Assembly (NCBI GenBank): GCA_024642485.1
Contig: JAHEAY010000003.1
Span: 1-47,465 of the forward strand
Origin: Cytophagaceae bacterium
GTDB lineage: Bacteria; Bacteroidota; Bacteroidia; Cytophagales; Spirosomataceae
Direction of reading: 5' to 3'
DNA length: 47,465 nucleotides
Position numbers and translations under genes: made by a program. Every line of letters begins with the position of its first letter. Position 1 is the stretch's first letter. The notes beneath the pieces are model-generated. The model was not told the DNA's origin. It ran no database searches and saw only the letters and a program-made list of their open reading frames with translations. Below are positions 16,575 to 26,896 of this stretch, one piece after another.

Positions 16575-19391
16575 CTATTTTCCTAAAACAATATTCACAA
16601 TCCGTTTCGGAACCACAATCACCTTGGAAGGTGCTTTGCCATCCAAGTGTTTCTGCACTTGTTCATTAGCCAGCACAGCTGCCTCCACTTCAGCTGGACT
16701 TGCCGTTGCCGAAAAGGCCAAGGTTAATTTCACCTTCCCATTGAAAGAAATCGGATAATTGAATTCATTCTCCACCAAAAATTCTGGATTGAATACCGGG
16801 AATTTGGAATGTGAAATACTTCCTGCCTCCTCTCCTAAGGCCAACCATAATTCTTCAGCCATGTGAGGTGCATAGGGAGATAGCAATAAAACCAATTCAC
16901 GAAGTACCGATTTCTTGTGGCATTTCAATTGGCCTAAATCATTTACGCAAATCATCAAAGTCGACACAACCGTATTAAACGAATAACGCTCCAAATCATC
17001 CTGAACCTTGCGAATGGCTGTATGTAATACCTTTAATTCTTCCGGTGTAGCTTGGGCATCCACCAAAACAGATTTTTGTGCTTGCTCGTCAAAGAACAAA
17101 CGCCACACCTTACGCAAGAAATTATGCGAACCCGAAATGGAATTCGTGTTCCAAGGCTTGAATTGCTCCAAAGGCCCTAGGAACATCTCGTAAACACGTA
17201 AAGTATCCGCACCATATTTAGCAATTAAATCATCCGGATTCACGACGTTGAACTTCGATTTGGACATTTTCTCCACTTCCCAACCGCATACATATTTCCC
17301 ATCTTCCAAGATGAATTGTGCATCCGCAGGTACATCGTTACGTGAACGCTTGAACTCTTCAACGTCCAACACGTCATTTTCCACAATATTCACATCCACG
17401 TGCAAAGCAGCCACATCGTATTGATCTTTTAATCCATGAGACACAAAAGTCACCTGATCGGAATTTTTGACACGATAGACAAAATTTGACCGACCTTGAA
17501 TCATCCCTTGGTTGATCAATTTCTTAGCAAATTCTTCCTCCGCTACATACCCTAAATCCTTCAAGAACTTATTCCAAAAACGCGAATACAACAAGTGTCC
17601 CGTTGCATGCTCAGAACCACCAATATATAAGTCGACAGCCTTCCAATAATTAACCGCCTCTGCCGAAGCAAATGCAGCATCATTTTGTGCGTCCATGTAA
17701 CGATACCAGTACCAAGAAGATCCGGCCCAGCCCGGCATGGTCGACCATTCATAATCATATTGACCTTGGTACTTCCATGAATCTGCAGCGCGTCCTAATG
17801 GCGGCTCACCCGTTTCCGTAGGTAAATACTTATCGATTTTAGGCAATTCCAAAGGCAATTCAGACTCCTGAATTAAATATGGCAATAATTGGCCAGTAGA
17901 CCTAGGCTTGAAATAAACCGGTACCGGCTCTCCCCAATAGCGCTGGCGTGAAAATACAGCATTCCGCATGCGGTACTGTACTTTTCCTTTGCCTATTCCA
18001 CGTTCCTCCAACCATTGAATTAAAGTTTCCGTAGCTTGCTTATAACCCATGCCATTGATAATCCCCGAATTGATATATTTCCCTTCCTTGGTATTATCAG
18101 CCTGTTTTTCAATATCTTTTTGCGCATCTAAGATGGCAGGAATAGGCAAATCAAAATGTTTGGCAAAATTCCAGTCGCGTTGGTCCCCTGAAGGTACACC
18201 CATCACAGCTCCGGTTCCATAACCAGCCAAAACGTAGTCGGCCAAGAACAAAGGAACACGCTCATTATTCAAGGGATTAATCACATAAGAACCTGTGAAT
18301 ACCCCTGAAACAGTTTTAACTTCTGAAACACGGTCTAATTCTGAACGAGATTTCGTCCAGGTAATATAGGCATCCACATCAGCCTGTTGTTCTGGCTTTG
18401 TTAATTCCGCCACCCATTCATGCTCAGGCGCTAAAACCATGAAAGATACCCCATAAATCGTATCTACGCGCGTCGTAAACACCTTGATTTTCTTATCCGA
18501 AATACCCTCAATGGCAAATTCAACGTCAGTACCGATTGATTTTCCAATCCAGTTGCGTTGTTGTTCTTTCAAGGAATCCGACCAATCTACCTCCTCTAAA
18601 CCACGTAATAATCGATCTGCATAGGCCGTGATGCGCATAGACCATTGACGCATTTTTTTCTGCTCCACAGGATAGCCTCCACGCTCGGATAAACCATCTT
18701 TTACTTCATCATTCGCTAATACCGTACCTAATTGAGGACACCAGTTGACAACCGAATCATCCAAATAAGCCAATCGAAAATTCAATAAATAGGCATATTG
18801 CTCCTCCTCATTCATGGCATTCCAAGCATCCGCTGAAATTCGCTCCACATCGTCTTCACAAACCGCTTTCAAGCCGATAGACCCTTTGGAAGCTAGAATA
18901 CTTTTCAAGGTATCAATAGACTCCGCCTTATCGGTTTCCTGGTTATACCAAGAATTAAATAATTGCATGAAAATCCACTGCGTCCATTTATAATAGGCAG
19001 GATCTGAGGTACGTACTTCACGCGTCCAATCGAACGAAAAACCCATGTTTTTCAATTGCTCAATGTAACGAGTAATATTTTGTTCCGTCGTTATTGCAGG
19101 ATGCTGGCCCGTTTGAATCGCATACTGCTCTGCAGGCAAACCAAAGGAATCAAATCCCATAGGGTGCAATACCTCATATCCTTGCAAACGCTTATATCGC
19201 GCCATGATATCTGAAGCGATGTACCCCAGTGGATGGCCTACATGTAGCCCCGCTCCCGAAGGATAAGGAAACATGTCCAACACATAATACTTGGGTTTAT
19301 TGGGATTTACCTGTGCTTTGAATGTTTGGTTTTGCTCCCAAAATCCTTGCCACGCTTTTTCGATCTCACGAAATTGATACTCTGAACGCAT
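16575..19391 (-). CDS. leuS: Leucine-tRNA ligase
   Basis: Class I leucyl-tRNA synthetase, charging tRNA-Leu in the cytosol. The HIGH-type motif is LHVGHPLGY (HVGH at 50-53), preceded by FPYPSGAG; the KMSKS motif is at 708-712. The CP1 editing domain lies between, with TTRVDTIYGVSFMVLAPEH and the GTGAVMGVPSGDQRDW motif whose Asp contacts the mischarged amino acid. The anticodon-binding helical domain and C-terminal LeuRS extension follow. At 938 residues it is longer than the E. coli enzyme, as usual in Bacteroidota. It is monocistronic, between a bidirectional terminator and a divergent transporter gene. Confidence 0.97.
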   Translation of the reverse strand: MRSEYQFREIEKAWQGFWEQNQTFKAQVNPNKPKYYVLDMFPYPSGAGLHVGHPLGYIASDIMARYKRLQGYEVLHPMGFDSFGLPAEQYAIQTGQHPAITTEQNITRYIEQLKNMGFSFDWTREVRTSDPAYYKWTQWIFMQLFNSWYNQETDKAESIDTLKSILASKGSIGLKAVCEDDVERISADAWNAMNEEEQYAYLLNFRLAYLDDSVVNWCPQLGTVLANDEVKDGLSERGGYPVEQKKMRQWSMRITAYADRLLRGLEEVDWSDSLKEQQRNWIGKSIGTDVEFAIEGISDKKIKVFTTRVDTIYGVSFMVLAPEHEWVAELTKPEQQADVDAYITWTKSRSELDRVSEVKTVSGVFTGSYVINPLNNERVPLFLADYVLAGYGTGAVMGVPSGDQRDWNFAKHFDLPIPAILDAQKDIEKQADNTKEGKYINSGIINGMGYKQATETLIQWLEERGIGKGKVQYRMRNAVFSRQRYWGEPVPVYFKPRSTGQLLPYLIQESELPLELPKIDKYLPTETGEPPLGRAADSWKYQGQYDYEWSTMPGWAGSSWYWYRYMDAQNDAAFASAEAVNYWKAVDLYIGGSEHATGHLLYSRFWNKFLKDLGYVAEEEFAKKLINQGMIQGRSNFVYRVKNSDQVTFVSHGLKDQYDVAALHVDVNIVENDVLDVEEFKRSRNDVPADAQFILEDGKYVCGWEVEKMSKSKFNVVNPDDLIAKYGADTLRVYEMFLGPLEQFKPWNTNSISGSHNFLRKVWRLFFDEQAQKSVLVDAQATPEELKVLHTAIRKVQDDLERYSFNTVVSTLMICVNDLGQLKCHKKSVLRELVLLLSPYAPHMAEELWLALGEEAGSISHSKFPVFNPEFLVENEFNYPISFNGKVKLTLAFSATASPAEVEAAVLANEQVQKHLDGKAPSKVIVVPKRIVNIVLGK

Positions 19392-19461
19392 ATAATTGTT
19401 TGTTTTTCAAAAGGGCATGCAATTTACACGAATTTTATGAAAAAATATTTACTCTACTTTA

Positions 19462-19492
19462 TTGGTAGATTAAGTAAAGTCTATTAGTTTTG
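19462..19492 (+). promoter_or_regulatory. Promoter for the TauE/SafE gene
   Basis: TTG at 19462-19464 and TAGTTTTG at 19485-19492 are spaced by 20 bp, matching the Bacteroidota sigma-A consensus (-33 TTG, -7 TAnnTTTG). The start codon follows 20 bp after the -7 box. Confidence 0.65.
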
Positions 19493-19512
19493 TAGGATTA
19501 TTAATTTTACCC

Positions 19513-20466
19513 ATGTCTACACAACCTGAGTCCACGCCGAACAAGCCTAAATTTCCTAGCTTATTAAAAGCGATTAATATCATTTGGAAACGGGAACGGA
19601 GCATCACCGAGGTCATTATTCACATCAGCAATGCTTTGGCCTTAATGATTGTGGGACATTTATTATTCTCATACTTAACAGCGGAAAATGTCATTGCCGT
19701 ATTCAATACGGTTAATTCTGAAATCTTATATTACATTTTAGGCGGTTTTGTCGCGCAAATGATTGACGGCGCACTCGGTATGGCTTATGGGGTTACTGCT
19801 ACGACTTTTTTAATGTCGGTAGGCATCACTCCCGCCGCAGCTTCCGCTAGCGTGCATGCTTCTGAGGTATTCACCTCTGGTGTTTCGGGTTACATGCACT
19901 TGAAATTTGGGAATGTGAATTCCAAGTTATTCAAAACCTTAGTCGTTCCAGGCGTAATTGGCGCAATTTTAGGTGCATATATTTTATCTTCTTTGGAAGA
20001 CTACGCAGGATATATCAAACCAATCGTTTCCATTTACACCTTATTTTTAGGGGCCATCATTATCCGCAAGGCCTTAATCAAACGCCAAGAAAAACGTCCA
20101 TTAAAGAAAGTGGGTTGGTTGGCCTTATTCGGTGGTTACTTAGATTCCATCGGTGGTGGCGGTTGGGGACCCATCGTTTCTTCCACCTTAATTGCATCGG
20201 GACGGCATCCAAAATATACGATTGGTAGTGTCAACCTCACTGAATTTTTTGTATCCCTTGCCTCTTCGATTACCTTCTTTACCGTGATTGGCTTAGGTTA
20301 TTGGCAAGTCATTGCCGGCTTAATATTAGGTGGTGTTGTCGCAGCTCCAATCGCTGCGCGTTTGGCCAACAAACTTCCAGTAAAGAGTATGATGATTTTA
20401 GTAGGCATCGTGATCATCATTGTTAGTCTACGCCAAATCGTTTTAGGAGCCGGGAAATTCTTTTAA
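19513..20466 (+). CDS. TauE/SafE family (TSUP) membrane transporter
   Basis: 317-residue polytopic membrane protein with about eight hydrophobic helices. The two family repeats are clear: GGFVAQMIDGALGMAYGVT and GYLDSIGGGGWGPI, the paired glycine-rich hairpins of TSUP proteins. The family exports or imports small anions such as sulfite, sulfoacetate or other organosulfur compounds; the substrate here cannot be told. The N-terminal cytosolic segment of about 40 residues, rich in Pro and Lys, is longer than usual. Its 3' end overlaps the convergent FG-GAP gene by 4 bp (TTAA gives both stops). Confidence 0.88.
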   Translation: MSTQPESTPNKPKFPSLLKAINIIWKRERSITEVIIHISNALALMIVGHLLFSYLTAENVIAVFNTVNSEILYYILGGFVAQMIDGALGMAYGVTATTFLMSVGITPAAASASVHASEVFTSGVSGYMHLKFGNVNSKLFKTLVVPGVIGAILGAYILSSLEDYAGYIKPIVSIYTLFLGAIIIRKALIKRQEKRPLKKVGWLALFGGYLDSIGGGGWGPIVSSTLIASGRHPKYTIGSVNLTEFFVSLASSITFFTVIGLGYWQVIAGLILGGVVAAPIAARLANKLPVKSMMILVGIVIIIVSLRQIVLGAGKFF

Positions 20467-22439
20467 TCTTGTTGGAGTTTTTGTGTAGTCACTTTTCCGC
20501 TTGTATCCACAAAGCGTAATACTGACATACCCGAATTCAACATGTCATACGTTTTTCCTGCTTGCATAGTGGTCGTAGAAATTTTTTGACCCAACGAATT
20601 ATATAGCTGCAATTCCCCTGGTTGATTCGTTAATACGTGAATTTGACCTGAATGCGGATTAGGCCAAACTTGTAACGTTTGCTCCATCATCGCATCCCAA
20701 ACCGGCGAATTGCTCTTATTCTCCAGTAAATAAATCCCTCCAGCGCCTGTTCCAACAACCAAATCCTGCCGACCATCTGCGTTGAAATCAGCCACGCTCA
20801 GACGCGCATTTCTTCCCACCTTAAAGCCTTGAAAATCTGAAGAACGCCAAGAAAGTAAATTTGTTAATACATCATAATTCCCGATGTGCCAATTGCCTTC
20901 AACATCAATCCCGATAAATTCATCAGTACCATCTCCATCCATATCAGCAAACTGACAAGAACGCAATTGCCATGACTCTTTACTTAAATGACCCCAGTCG
21001 GCATTCGCTGCAGATTGAATTAGGCCCGTGCGCGTAATGATTAAATTTCCCCAAGGACTCGTGCAAGGTAATTCTCCTGAATTTACGACAAAGGGAACCT
21101 TTGTAATTTGTTGCTTTGCCAAATAAAATACTTTTGAACCTTCAGCACTTTGGCCTACAACCAGCATTTGATTTCCCTGCACTTGTAAAACCAAATCAGT
21201 TAGGGATTCGCTAACACCTAAACCCAGGTAATCTGCCGTTTTAAATTGGAAGGTACCCGATTGATTTTCGTATAAATAGATACTAGATTTCACATCATTT
21301 GCTACCCGATAACCGGCATGGCCGATTAATAGGTCCAAATCCCCATCTTCATCTACATCAAAAAAGCAAGGACTCGCCTTCTCCCCTACATCGATCATTT
21401 GATCTTGTAAAAAGGGCTTTGATTTGCCCCCGACAATTCGAAATGAAGCATGTTGGAAATCCTGCCGAAAACCTGCATTGTCCGGCGTGTTAAAAGAAAC
21501 GAACAATTCCTCTGTCTTCCCGTTCAGCTGAAGGGATGTTGCAGAATAGAATACCCCAGCCCCTACAGACAATCCACCTAGATAATCAAATTCGATATTC
21601 GAATAGCTTGCCTGCTGCTGTGTTCCTACATTTTTCAACATACCCAAATTGGTACAAGCTACCTGCCCAAAAAACAAATCATTGTTGGCCGTTCTACCCA
21701 AACTATTCCCAACATGGTCGACCCGATTAACGGCCCCAACAGACTGAGGGCGAATTTCCGAGTTTAGGATTTGGGCATCCCGACAATCATGATGAACAAA
21801 ATTCCCCCAATATTGTGGAGATTTCTCAAAATCAAGATCCGCTTTGCCTGATTTTTGCATGGACACATTCTCATGAAATTCGATGTAATGACCTCCTGGT
21901 TCGAATGCCAACACATCCACATCGCCATCGCTATCTACATCTGCAATGACCGGAATGTCAGGAGATGCGACATATAAATTAATGAGACCAGAAAATCCTT
22001 TCGTACACAGGGGGTCTTTGACTTTTTCAAAGTCAATCTGTCCGTTTAGCGATTTATTTTGATATACTTTTATACCTGCAGCGCTGGAACAAAACAAATC
22101 CTTTCGGCCATCTTGATTAAAATCTGCCAATACAAACCAGTTTTCGATGACTGGGAATTTGATGGCGTATCCTGGGGCAAAAATGAAATTCTCTTGAGAA
22201 TCTTGCAAGAAAGTACTCACTTGATTACTTGTACGATCAAAACAAACCAAATCCATCACACCATCCCCATTCAAATCCATGCTTTGATATTGCATGGAAT
22301 TCATGCCGCCGGCCCAAGGAAAGGTTAAACTCTGCCCATTTTGTTTCACCGAAATGCCTTGAAAAATAGAAAATCGCAAGCTTTGCGCAGGGATTTGCAT
22401 ACTTATCAAGCTCATTAAAAGGATTAAACAATTTTTCAT
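20463..22439 (-). CDS. FG-GAP/VCBS repeat protein with T9SS sorting domain
   Basis: 658-residue exported protein. The signal peptide begins at the chosen start (MKNCLILLMSLISMQIPAQS); the frame is open further upstream but has no export signal there and would run into murF. At least six FG-GAP/VCBS-type calcium-binding units are visible, such as MDLNGDGVMDLVCFD, ADFNQDGRKDLFC, ADVDSDGDVDVLAF, FDVDEDGDLDLLIGH, ADMDGDGTDEFIG and ADFNADGRQDLVVG, giving an integrin-like beta-propeller. The C-terminal about 70 residues (VWPNPHSGQIHV, YNSLGQKI, ending VTTQKLQQD) are a type A T9SS sorting domain, so it should be secreted or anchored on the cell surface. The ligand is unknown. Confidence 0.88.
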   Translation of the reverse strand: MKNCLILLMSLISMQIPAQSLRFSIFQGISVKQNGQSLTFPWAGGMNSMQYQSMDLNGDGVMDLVCFDRTSNQVSTFLQDSQENFIFAPGYAIKFPVIENWFVLADFNQDGRKDLFCSSAAGIKVYQNKSLNGQIDFEKVKDPLCTKGFSGLINLYVASPDIPVIADVDSDGDVDVLAFEPGGHYIEFHENVSMQKSGKADLDFEKSPQYWGNFVHHDCRDAQILNSEIRPQSVGAVNRVDHVGNSLGRTANNDLFFGQVACTNLGMLKNVGTQQQASYSNIEFDYLGGLSVGAGVFYSATSLQLNGKTEELFVSFNTPDNAGFRQDFQHASFRIVGGKSKPFLQDQMIDVGEKASPCFFDVDEDGDLDLLIGHAGYRVANDVKSSIYLYENQSGTFQFKTADYLGLGVSESLTDLVLQVQGNQMLVVGQSAEGSKVFYLAKQQITKVPFVVNSGELPCTSPWGNLIITRTGLIQSAANADWGHLSKESWQLRSCQFADMDGDGTDEFIGIDVEGNWHIGNYDVLTNLLSWRSSDFQGFKVGRNARLSVADFNADGRQDLVVGTGAGGIYLLENKSNSPVWDAMMEQTLQVWPNPHSGQIHVLTNQPGELQLYNSLGQKISTTTMQAGKTYDMLNSGMSVLRFVDTSGKVTTQKLQQD

Positions 22440-22482
22440 TCGATATTTGCAGAGCATTTTCATTAGGCGCACTAAATTTAAC

Positions 22483-23775
22483 ATGAAGATTTTAAATTCA
22501 GCTCTTTTAGCTTTTTTTCTAAAATCCACAGGTGTTTGTACAGACACCCGTAAGATTCAAGCAGGAAATCTCTTTTTTGCACTAAAGGGACCCAATTTCA
22601 ATGCAAACGCTTTAGCCAAAGAAGCCTTGGAAAAAGGGGCTTTAGCGGCTGTCATCGATGATGTAAACTTTGAAACAGGCGAAAAGACCCTACTCGTGGA
22701 AGACGGCTTGATAGCCCTACAAGATTTAGCGCGGGATTATCGAAATACGCTTAAGATCCCCATCATTGGATTGACGGGTTCAAACGGGAAAACAACGACG
22801 AAAGAATTATTATTTTCGGTCTTATCTCAAAAATACCATTGCTATGCCACTGCCGGGAATTTAAATAATCATATCGGCGTGCCACTTTCTATCTTACAGA
22901 TCAAATCCTCGCATGAAGTTGCAGTGATCGAGATGGGTGCGAATAAGCAAGGTGACATCAAAGAATTGGTTGAAATTGCTCAGCCCACTCATAGCCTAAT
23001 TACCAATATCGGCAAGGCACATTTAGAAGGCTTTGGCGGGGAAGCAGGTGTCCGCAAAGGAAAAGGGGAATTATTTGATTATGTTGCCCAACATGGCGGA
23101 ACGGTCTTTTTACCAAAAGACAAAAATGTAGTACATGAGATGAGCGAAGAGCGCGGCATTTCAAATTGCATTGTGGCGAATGTCGAAATGCCCACAACAC
23201 TTATTGAAGCGAAACCAACGATTACTTTTTCTTGTGCAGATGGAAGTATTGTAAAATCGCATCTCCCGGGAATATATAATTTTGAAAACATCCAAATGGC
23301 TATCGCTGTTGGAAAAAACTTCGGACTAAGTGATGAGGCTTGTCGGCTAGGAATTAGTTCCTACATGCCTACGAATCACCGTTCCCAATTCATCAAAATT
23401 GGATCCAATCAAGTATTGATGGACGCATACAATGCCAACCCATCTTCCATGGAGGCTGCCATAAGTCATTTTGCCGAAACGGAAAATAACCCTAAAATTG
23501 TCATCCTAGGCGACATGTTTGAATTGGGTAATTTGTCGGCAAGCGAACACGCTTCAATAGGTCAGCTTATCGCAGGATTTCAATTTTCAAAAGTACTGCT
23601 TGTAGGCGAACACATGCAACATGCATTAATTCATTTACCACAAGCTTATTATTTCCCTGACAAATTTGGCTTACACAATTGGTTACAAGATAACCCCATT
23701 ACGAATAGCTTTTTGTTAGTAAAAGGTTCGCGAGGAATCCAACTCGAAAGCGTATTGCCTTTCTTGGAATCCTAG
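22483..23775 (+). CDS. murF: UDP-MurNAc-tripeptide--D-Ala-D-Ala ligase
   Basis: MurF, the last cytosolic ATP-dependent ligase of the peptidoglycan precursor pathway. The N-terminal uridine-binding domain has STGVCTDTRKIQAGNLFFAL, the central domain has the P-loop LTGSNGKTTTKE (98-107), then NNHIGVPLSI and VIEMGAN, and the C-terminal domain has MDAYNANPSSMEAAI. I start at ATG 22483 (430 residues), where the family N-terminus begins; the frame is open to 22447 but that adds an unrelated stretch. It is divergent from the FG-GAP gene with only 43 bp between starts. Other mur genes are not in the window. Confidence 0.95.
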   Translation: MKILNSALLAFFLKSTGVCTDTRKIQAGNLFFALKGPNFNANALAKEALEKGALAAVIDDVNFETGEKTLLVEDGLIALQDLARDYRNTLKIPIIGLTGSNGKTTTKELLFSVLSQKYHCYATAGNLNNHIGVPLSILQIKSSHEVAVIEMGANKQGDIKELVEIAQPTHSLITNIGKAHLEGFGGEAGVRKGKGELFDYVAQHGGTVFLPKDKNVVHEMSEERGISNCIVANVEMPTTLIEAKPTITFSCADGSIVKSHLPGIYNFENIQMAIAVGKNFGLSDEACRLGISSYMPTNHRSQFIKIGSNQVLMDAYNANPSSMEAAISHFAETENNPKIVILGDMFELGNLSASEHASIGQLIAGFQFSKVLLVGEHMQHALIHLPQAYYFPDKFGLHNWLQDNPITNSFLLVKGSRGIQLESVLPFLES

Positions 23776-23799
23776 GCTTCGCCTTTCTTAAAACAAAAT

Positions 23800-23830
23800 T
23801 TTGTTGCTCGGCAATAAAGGATTAAATTTG
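23800..23830 (+). promoter_or_regulatory. Promoter for ahcY
   Basis: TTTG at 23800-23803, a 19-bp spacer and TAAATTTG at 23823-23830 match the Bacteroidota consensus exactly. The expected start lies a few bases after TTTGCAC, leaving a leader of about 30 nt before the ahcY ATG. Confidence 0.8.
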
Positions 23831-23867
23831 CACTTTCTTAAGAATTCGAAATAAAATACAATACACA

Positions 23868-25184
23868 ATGGCATCACAATCAGGGACTTACGTACCTTTC
23901 AAAGTTAAAGACATTGCATTGGCCGACTGGGGTCGCAAAGAGATTCAATTAGCAGAAGCTGAAATGCCGGGTTTAATGGCATTGCGTGCGGAATTTGGAG
24001 CAGCGCAACCATTGAAAGGTGCTCGCATCGCGGGTTGCTTGCACATGACGATTCAAACAGCGGTTTTAATCGAAACATTAACAGCTTTAGGAGCGGATGT
24101 AACTTGGTCTTCTTGTAACATTTTCTCTACGCAAGATCATGCAGCAGCAGCTATCGCGGCGGCAGGTATCCCAGTTTATGCTTGGAAAGGCATGAACGAA
24201 GAGGAATTCAACTGGTGTATCGAGCAAACTTTATTCTTTGGAGAAGATCGTCAACCTTTGAACATGATTTTGGATGATGGTGGTGATTTAACAAACATGG
24301 TTTTTGATGATTATCCTGAGTTAATCGAAGGCATCAAAGGTCTTTCAGAAGAAACAACGACAGGTGTTCACCGTTTATATGAGCGTATGAAGAATGGCAC
24401 ATTATTCTTGCCAGCGATCAACGTAAACGACTCGGTAACAAAGTCTAAATTTGATAATAAATACGGCTGTAAAGAGTCATTGGTTGATGCGATTCGTCGT
24501 GCAACTGACTTGATGCTAGCAGGTAAAGTTGCTGTGGTAGCAGGTTATGGTGACGTAGGAAAAGGCTCTGCTGATTCATTACGTGGTGCTGGTTGCCGTG
24601 TTTTGGTAACAGAAATCGACCCAATTTGTGCGCTTCAAGCGGCAATGGATGGTTATGAAGTTGTTCCGATGGATGAAGCTGCAACACGCGCGAACATCTT
24701 TGTTACGGCTACAGGTAACGTAAAAATTATCCGTGATCGTCACTTCAAAGCGATGAAAGACAAAGCGATTGTTTGTAACATCGGTCACTTTGACAATGAA
24801 ATCGACATGGAGTGGTTGAACAACAACTACGGTTCTACAAAAGACCAAATCAAACCACAGGTTGACATGTACACAATCGACGGCAAAAACGTGATCGTTT
24901 TGGCAGAAGGTCGTTTGGTAAATTTAGGTTGTGCCATGGGTCACCCATCTTTCGTGATGTCGAACTCATTCTGTAACCAAACATTAGCTCAATTGGAATT
25001 ATGGGCTAATTCAAAAAATTACGAGAACAAAGTTTACATCTTACCAAAACACTTAGATGAGAAAGTAGCATTCTTGCACTTAGCACACATCGGTGCGAAG
25101 TTGGAGAAATTAGAAAAAGAACAAGCAGAATACATCGGCGTACCTCAAGCGGGTCCATTCAAGCCGGAGCATTACCGTTACTAG
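23868..25184 (+). CDS. ahcY: Adenosylhomocysteinase
   Basis: S-adenosylhomocysteine hydrolase, which splits SAH into adenosine and homocysteine and so relieves inhibition of methyltransferases. Conserved regions include [17 protein letters not shown] (82-98), the active-site [11 protein letters not shown] with Lys192, the NAD-binding [17 protein letters not shown] (GYGDVGKG at 226-233), and the C-terminal FKPEHYRY that reaches into the partner subunit. At 438 residues it has the short bacterial form. Codon usage is strikingly even and rich in GTT/GCA/CGT compared with its neighbours, in keeping with high expression. It has its own promoter and terminator. Confidence 0.97.
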   Translation: MASQSGTYVPFKVKDIALADWGRKEIQLAEAEMPGLMALRAEFGAAQPLKGARIAGCLHMTIQTAVLIETLTALGADVTWSSCNIFSTQDHAAAAIAAAGIPVYAWKGMNEEEFNWCIEQTLFFGEDRQPLNMILDDGGDLTNMVFDDYPELIEGIKGLSEETTTGVHRLYERMKNGTLFLPAINVNDSVTKSKFDNKYGCKESLVDAIRRATDLMLAGKVAVVAGYGDVGKGSADSLRGAGCRVLVTEIDPICALQAAMDGYEVVPMDEAATRANIFVTATGNVKIIRDRHFKAMKDKAIVCNIGHFDNEIDMEWLNNNYGSTKDQIKPQVDMYTIDGKNVIVLAEGRLVNLGCAMGHPSFVMSNSFCNQTLAQLELWANSKNYENKVYILPKHLDEKVAFLHLAHIGAKLEKLEKEQAEYIGVPQAGPFKPEHYRY

Positions 25185-25204
25185 TATTTTTCTGAATGTA
25201 TATC

Positions 25205-25236
25205 AAAAGCTGCACTTTCAAGGTGCAGCTTTTTTT
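25205..25236 (+). terminator. Rho-independent terminator after ahcY
   Basis: The 11-bp stem AAAAGCTGCAC (25205-25215) pairs with GTGCAGCTTTT (25223-25233) around a 7-nt loop, and a run of T follows. It lies 20 bp after the ahcY stop and before the peptidase gene. Confidence 0.93.
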
Positions 25237-25263
25237 ATATCTTTAAATTCACATTTCATTCCA

Positions 25264-26850
25264 ATGACCCAGAAATTACTCTTCATTCTTCTTATCCCCT
25301 TCGGTTTATTTGCTCAAAAATTCAGCCATGCGGATAGTCTTCGTGGAACATTAAGCCCGGCAAGAGCCTGTTTCGACGTATTGCATTATGACCTACATGT
25401 GGCTGTGAATCCGGCCGAAAAAAGCATTGCGGGAACAAATAGCATTCGTTTCATCACGACCCAACAAACCAAAGAGATTCAATTGGATCTATTTGCAAAC
25501 TTAATCGTAGACGAAATTCGTTGGGCCAATAAAAAAGTAAACTTCCGTCGGGATGGCAATGCTATTTTCATCCAAGCCAATAATATGATTCCCGCCAAAC
25601 AAGTTCAAACGGTTTGGGTGAAGTACCACGGTAATCCCAGACCGGCTGTTAAACCACCCTGGGATGGCGGATTTTCATGGACAAAAGACCCCAAAGGAAA
25701 TCCTTGGGTAACCGTATCCTGTGAGGGATTAGGGGCATCGGTTTGGTGGCCATGCAAGGATCATCCTTCCGACGAACCCGCATCGATGGACATCCACATC
25801 GAAGGCCCGAAAGGACTTGTATCTGTTTCCAACGGAAATTTGGTAGAAAAAATCAGCAAGGCATCCACCGATGAATATCACTGGAGAGTCAGCTATCCCA
25901 TCAATCTATACAATGTTAGCATCAATATGGCCGAATATGCGCATTGGTCCAAAACGATGAAGCAATTGAATGGCAAGAACTTAGATTTAGACTATTATGT
26001 TCTCAAAGAAAATGAGGCAATTGCTAAAAAACATTTCGAGCAAAGTGAAGAAATGTTGCGCATTTTTGAGAAATATTTTGGACCATACCCTTTCCCTCGG
26101 GATGGATATGCTTTAGTGGAAACGGATTATTGGGGAATGGAACACCAAAGTGCAGTGGCTTATGGTAACCACTACAAAAACAACAAATTTGGTTTCGATT
26201 TTATCATCATTCATGAGTCGGCACATGAATGGTTTGGCAATTCCATCTCTTGTTCCGATCATGCAGATTTGTGGATTCACGAAGCATTAGGCACATATAC
26301 CGAGGCCATTTATGTGGAAGAGAAATTTGGCAAGGCAAGAGCACAAGAATACTTGAATGGTCAAAAACGAAACATCCGATATGCCTTTCCGATTGCGGGC
26401 CCTTATCAGGTAAACTACCAGCATCCAGATTCCGACATGTATTTTAAGGGTACCTGGATGTTCCATACCTTGCGAAATATCATTCAAGATGATGCACTTT
26501 GGTTTAAAACCATGCGCGAATTTTGTTTAGCATTTTACCACAAGAACACGAATACGCAAGAAGTTGTTGAATTCTGGAGCAAGCACTTGAACAAGCCCAT
26601 CAAGGATTTGATGTTGAATTACTTGTATCAAGTGAAGAATCCCAATTTGCAATATAGCATCTTACAAACGGGCAATTCTTGGACAATGCGCTATCGCTGG
26701 AGCAATCTAAACGATGCCATCAGCTTTCCTCTTACACTTAAATCAGGCGAGAAAATCAAACCAAATTCGGCATGGCAAGAAATCCAATTAGACCATGCTC
26801 CGGAATTGGATGAAGAAAGCTATTTATTTGATAAAGAATTGCTAAAATAA
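25264..26850 (+). CDS. Secreted M1 family aminopeptidase
   Basis: Zinc metallopeptidase of family M1 (gluzincin). Signal peptide MTQKLLFILLIPFGLFAQ. The zinc site is HESAH (317-321) with the third ligand Glu340 in WIHEALGTY, the HEXXH-X18-E pattern. The exopeptidase motif appears as GMEHQSAVAYG (291-301), a form common in Bacteroidota in place of GAMEN. The N-terminal beta domain covers about residues 35-230, and there is no long C-terminal helical domain, so it is a short, 528-residue form. It is likely a periplasmic enzyme removing N-terminal residues from peptides. A TATCTTTA box near 25236 could be its -7 element. Confidence 0.93.
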   Translation: MTQKLLFILLIPFGLFAQKFSHADSLRGTLSPARACFDVLHYDLHVAVNPAEKSIAGTNSIRFITTQQTKEIQLDLFANLIVDEIRWANKKVNFRRDGNAIFIQANNMIPAKQVQTVWVKYHGNPRPAVKPPWDGGFSWTKDPKGNPWVTVSCEGLGASVWWPCKDHPSDEPASMDIHIEGPKGLVSVSNGNLVEKISKASTDEYHWRVSYPINLYNVSINMAEYAHWSKTMKQLNGKNLDLDYYVLKENEAIAKKHFEQSEEMLRIFEKYFGPYPFPRDGYALVETDYWGMEHQSAVAYGNHYKNNKFGFDFIIIHESAHEWFGNSISCSDHADLWIHEALGTYTEAIYVEEKFGKARAQEYLNGQKRNIRYAFPIAGPYQVNYQHPDSDMYFKGTWMFHTLRNIIQDDALWFKTMREFCLAFYHKNTNTQEVVEFWSKHLNKPIKDLMLNYLYQVKNPNLQYSILQTGNSWTMRYRWSNLNDAISFPLTLKSGEKIKPNSAWQEIQLDHAPELDEESYLFDKELLK

Positions 26851-26865
26851 ATCGCTGAAATCCCG

Positions 26866-26873
26866 TATTTTTG
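26866..26873 (+). promoter_or_regulatory. Candidate -7 element for purQ
   Basis: TATTTTTG followed by CAC is an exact TAnnTTTG match 23 bp before the purQ ATG and has the same TTTGCAC context as the ahcY promoter. The nearest TTG (26839-26841) is 24 bp upstream, slightly too far for a good -33 box. Confidence 0.5.
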
Positions 26874-26896
26874 CACAAAATTAAGACAGAAAAGAA

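Noticed and set aside
23776-23867. SAH riboswitch before ahcY
   Set aside because: The promoter leaves a leader of only about 30 nt, too short, and I see no matching stem-loop structure.
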